Below are positions 62,568 through 64,000 of a stretch of 64,000 nt of DNA, piece by piece (position 1 is the first letter of the stretch; each line of letters begins with the position of its first letter). Below the pieces are notes generated by a model, which had not been told where the DNA came from, searched no databases, and worked only from the letters and a program-made list of their open reading frames with translations. The position numbers were made by a program, and so were the translations under genes. Source of the stretch: Streptomyces cellulosae (GTDB lineage Bacteria; Actinomycetota; Actinomycetes; Streptomycetales; Streptomycetaceae); NCBI RefSeq assembly GCF_000721105.1, contig NZ_JOEV01000010.1:186001-250000 (forward strand), given 5' to 3'.

Positions 62568-63569
62568 ATGAGCCTGCTCAGGCAGGGATCCGCAGCGGCC
62601 GCCGCGGCCGCGCCCCCTGACACACCGGTCCGCAGGGGCCGGGGCACCGTGACGGCCGGCCGGAGCGCCGGCCCGCGTACCGGACGGCGGTCGTCCCGCA
62701 CCCGTCACCAGCTGATGGGCCTGTTCCTGATCACCCCCTTCACCCTGCTGTTCCTCGCCTTTCTGGTGGCCCCGCTCGGCTACGCCTTCTGGTTGAGCCT
62801 GCGCACCTCCACCCTGGTCGGCGGCGACCACTTCAGCTGGTTCGCCAACTACCAGCAGGCGTTCACCGACCACCAGTTCCTGTCCGGCCTGGCACGGGTG
62901 GCGCTCTTCGGCGTCGTACAGATCCCCCTCATGCTGGGGCTCGCGCTCCTCGGGGCCCTGCTCATCGACGAGGTCGGCAGTCGCCTCGCCAAGGTCTTCC
63001 GGATGACCCTGTTCATGCCGTACGCCGTGCCCGCGGTGATCGGCGCCCTGATGTGGGGCTTCCTGTACAGCCCGACGTTCGGCCCCGTCCAGTCGCTCAC
63101 CCACGCGTTGGGCCTGGGCTCGGTCGACCTGCTCTCCCACAGCCTGATGCTGACCTCGCTGGGCAACATCGTGACCTGGCAGTGGACCGGCTACAACATG
63201 ATCGTCCTGTACGCGGCCCTGCAGGGCCTGCCCCGCGAGGTCTACGAGGCGGCGAAGCTCGACGGAGCCGGTCCGGTGCAGACGGCCCTGCGCATCAAGA
63301 TCCCGATGGTGTCCTCGGCGCTGGTGCTCACGCTGATGTTCACCATCATCGGCACGCTCCAGTTCTTCACCGAGCCGCGGGTCCTCAGGCCGATCGCGTC
63401 CTCGGTGATCACCCCGGACTACACGCCGAACCTCTACGCCTACAACCTCGCCTTCCAGTACTCCGAGTTCAACTACTCCGCCGCGATCTCCTTCGCCCTG
63501 GGCGCGGTGGTCTTCGTCGGCTCCTACCTGTTCCTGTTCGCCGCGCGTCGAAGGAGCGGACTGAAGTGA
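62568..63569 (+). CDS. ABC sugar permease, MalF type
   Basis: A 333-residue inner-membrane permease. A 40-residue basic, disordered N-terminus precedes six helices. The EAA loop is EVYEAAKLDGAGPVQTALRI. I chose ATG 62568, because AGGAG then has a 6-base spacing; ATG 62562 lies directly against it. The stop overlaps the next start (GTGA). Confidence 0.92.
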   Translation: MSLLRQGSAAAAAAAPPDTPVRRGRGTVTAGRSAGPRTGRRSSRTRHQLMGLFLITPFTLLFLAFLVAPLGYAFWLSLRTSTLVGGDHFSWFANYQQAFTDHQFLSGLARVALFGVVQIPLMLGLALLGALLIDEVGSRLAKVFRMTLFMPYAVPAVIGALMWGFLYSPTFGPVQSLTHALGLGSVDLLSHSLMLTSLGNIVTWQWTGYNMIVLYAALQGLPREVYEAAKLDGAGPVQTALRIKIPMVSSALVLTLMFTIIGTLQFFTEPRVLRPIASSVITPDYTPNLYAYNLAFQYSEFNYSAAISFALGAVVFVGSYLFLFAARRRSGLK

Positions 63570-64000
63570 CGACCGCCGTAGCCACCCCAGCCGTCCCCGC
63601 CACCCACCACGCGCGCCGCAAGGCGCGGGTCTCCAAGGGACGCGTCACCGTCAACGTGGTGATGGTGGCGATGATCCTCTACTTCCTGATGCCGTTCTGG
63701 TGGCTGGTCGTCGCCGCCACCAAGAACAACGACGCGCTGTTCTCCACCGCCGCCCTGTGGTTCCACTCGCCGGGTTCCATCGTCGACAACCTCCGGCAGC
63801 TGTTCACGTACAACGACGGCGAGTACCTGCGCTGGATGGGCAACACTGTCGTCTACGCGGGTGTCAGCGGCGTCGGCGCCACCGCGGTGGCCACCTTCGC
63901 GGGCTACGCCTTCGCCAAGTACCGCTTCCCCGGCCGGAACCTGCTCTTCTCCAGCCTGCTCGGCGCCATCATGGTCCCCGCGACCGCGCTGGCCATCCCG
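63566..64000 (+). CDS. ABC sugar permease, MalG type (cut by window edge)
   Basis: The first 145 codons of the second permease. GTG 63566 overlaps the previous stop, and GAAGGAG is upstream. The basic leader is followed by the first helix (VNVVMVAMILYFLMPFWWLV) and the family sequence NTVVYAGVSG with FAGYAFAKYRFPGRN. No ATPase gene is seen before the edge; such Streptomyces importers usually share the ATPase MsiK. Confidence 0.92.
   Translation, partial: MTTAVATPAVPATHHARRKARVSKGRVTVNVVMVAMILYFLMPFWWLVVAATKNNDALFSTAALWFHSPGSIVDNLRQLFTYNDGEYLRWMGNTVVYAGVSGVGATAVATFAGYAFAKYRFPGRNLLFSSLLGAIMVPATALAIP

Overview
The window is high-GC actinobacterial DNA and is almost certainly a Streptomyces chromosome. 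The evidence is the gene content and order (acsA, SulP-carbonic anhydrase, a tad/flp locus, DECH helicase, bldG and its partner, hppA, topA, MFS-tmk, holB), very strong G/C third positions, frequent GTG starts, ATGA/GTGA start-stop overlaps, and rare TTA codons. From memory, the order of the first 33.5 kb matches the SCO3563-SCO3540 region of S. coelicolor. That synteny is recalled knowledge; I did not run an alignment.

Layout. (1) 1-33.7 kb is conserved core: acetyl-CoA synthetase (cut by the left edge), a bicarbonate transporter-carbonic anhydrase fusion, a deacetylase-like lipoprotein, a CooC-like ATPase, a degenerate Fic protein, a HAD phosphatase, a 6C small RNA, a seven-gene tad/flp-type operon, a DECH-box helicase, bldG with its partner anti-sigma gene, a proton-pumping pyrophosphatase, a lipoprotein, a methyltransferase, a small membrane protein, topoisomerase I, a membrane-linked thymidylate kinase, DNA polymerase III delta' and a secreted peptidase. 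It ends at tRNA-Thr(CGT). (2) 33.7-36.2 kb, just past the tRNA, is a decay zone: a dead integrase tail, an ImmA-like metalloprotease gene with TTA as codon 2, a broken quinone oxidoreductase and an XRE regulator. (3) 36.4-44.5 kb is a tight eight-gene operon headed by a 2-epi-5-epi-valiolone synthase: SDR, HAD phosphatase, ROK kinase, two medium-chain dehydrogenases, a TIM-barrel isomerase and an MFS exporter. 44.5-49.2 kb adds an alpha/beta hydrolase, two acyltransferase-3 membrane enzymes and a second MFS exporter. There is no aminotransferase, nucleotidyltransferase or glycosyltransferase in view, so I infer an acylated, non-amino, non-glycosylated C7-cyclitol. A MAB_1171c-type membrane protein, also with a TTA codon, closes this block. 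(4) 50.5-52.5 kb is scar-like: a frameshifted FadR/GntR gene, a lectin-domain fragment and an 18-copy hexanucleotide array. (5) 52.5-59.4 kb holds a divergent pair of secreted enzymes, an S53 protease and a peptidoglycan amidase, which share the same C-terminal repeat module. (6) 59.6-64 kb is a LacI-regulated sugar ABC importer, cut by the right edge and without a visible ATPase gene.

How the parts fit. The operon can make, phosphorylate, epimerise, oxidise or reduce, dephosphorylate and export a valiolone-type ring, and the two acyltransferases could esterify it. The XRE regulator, the ImmA-like protease and the MAB_1171c protein flank the block. Two of them carry TTA codons, which suggests developmental (bldA) control. 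This cyclitol block is the best candidate in the window for an undescribed system.
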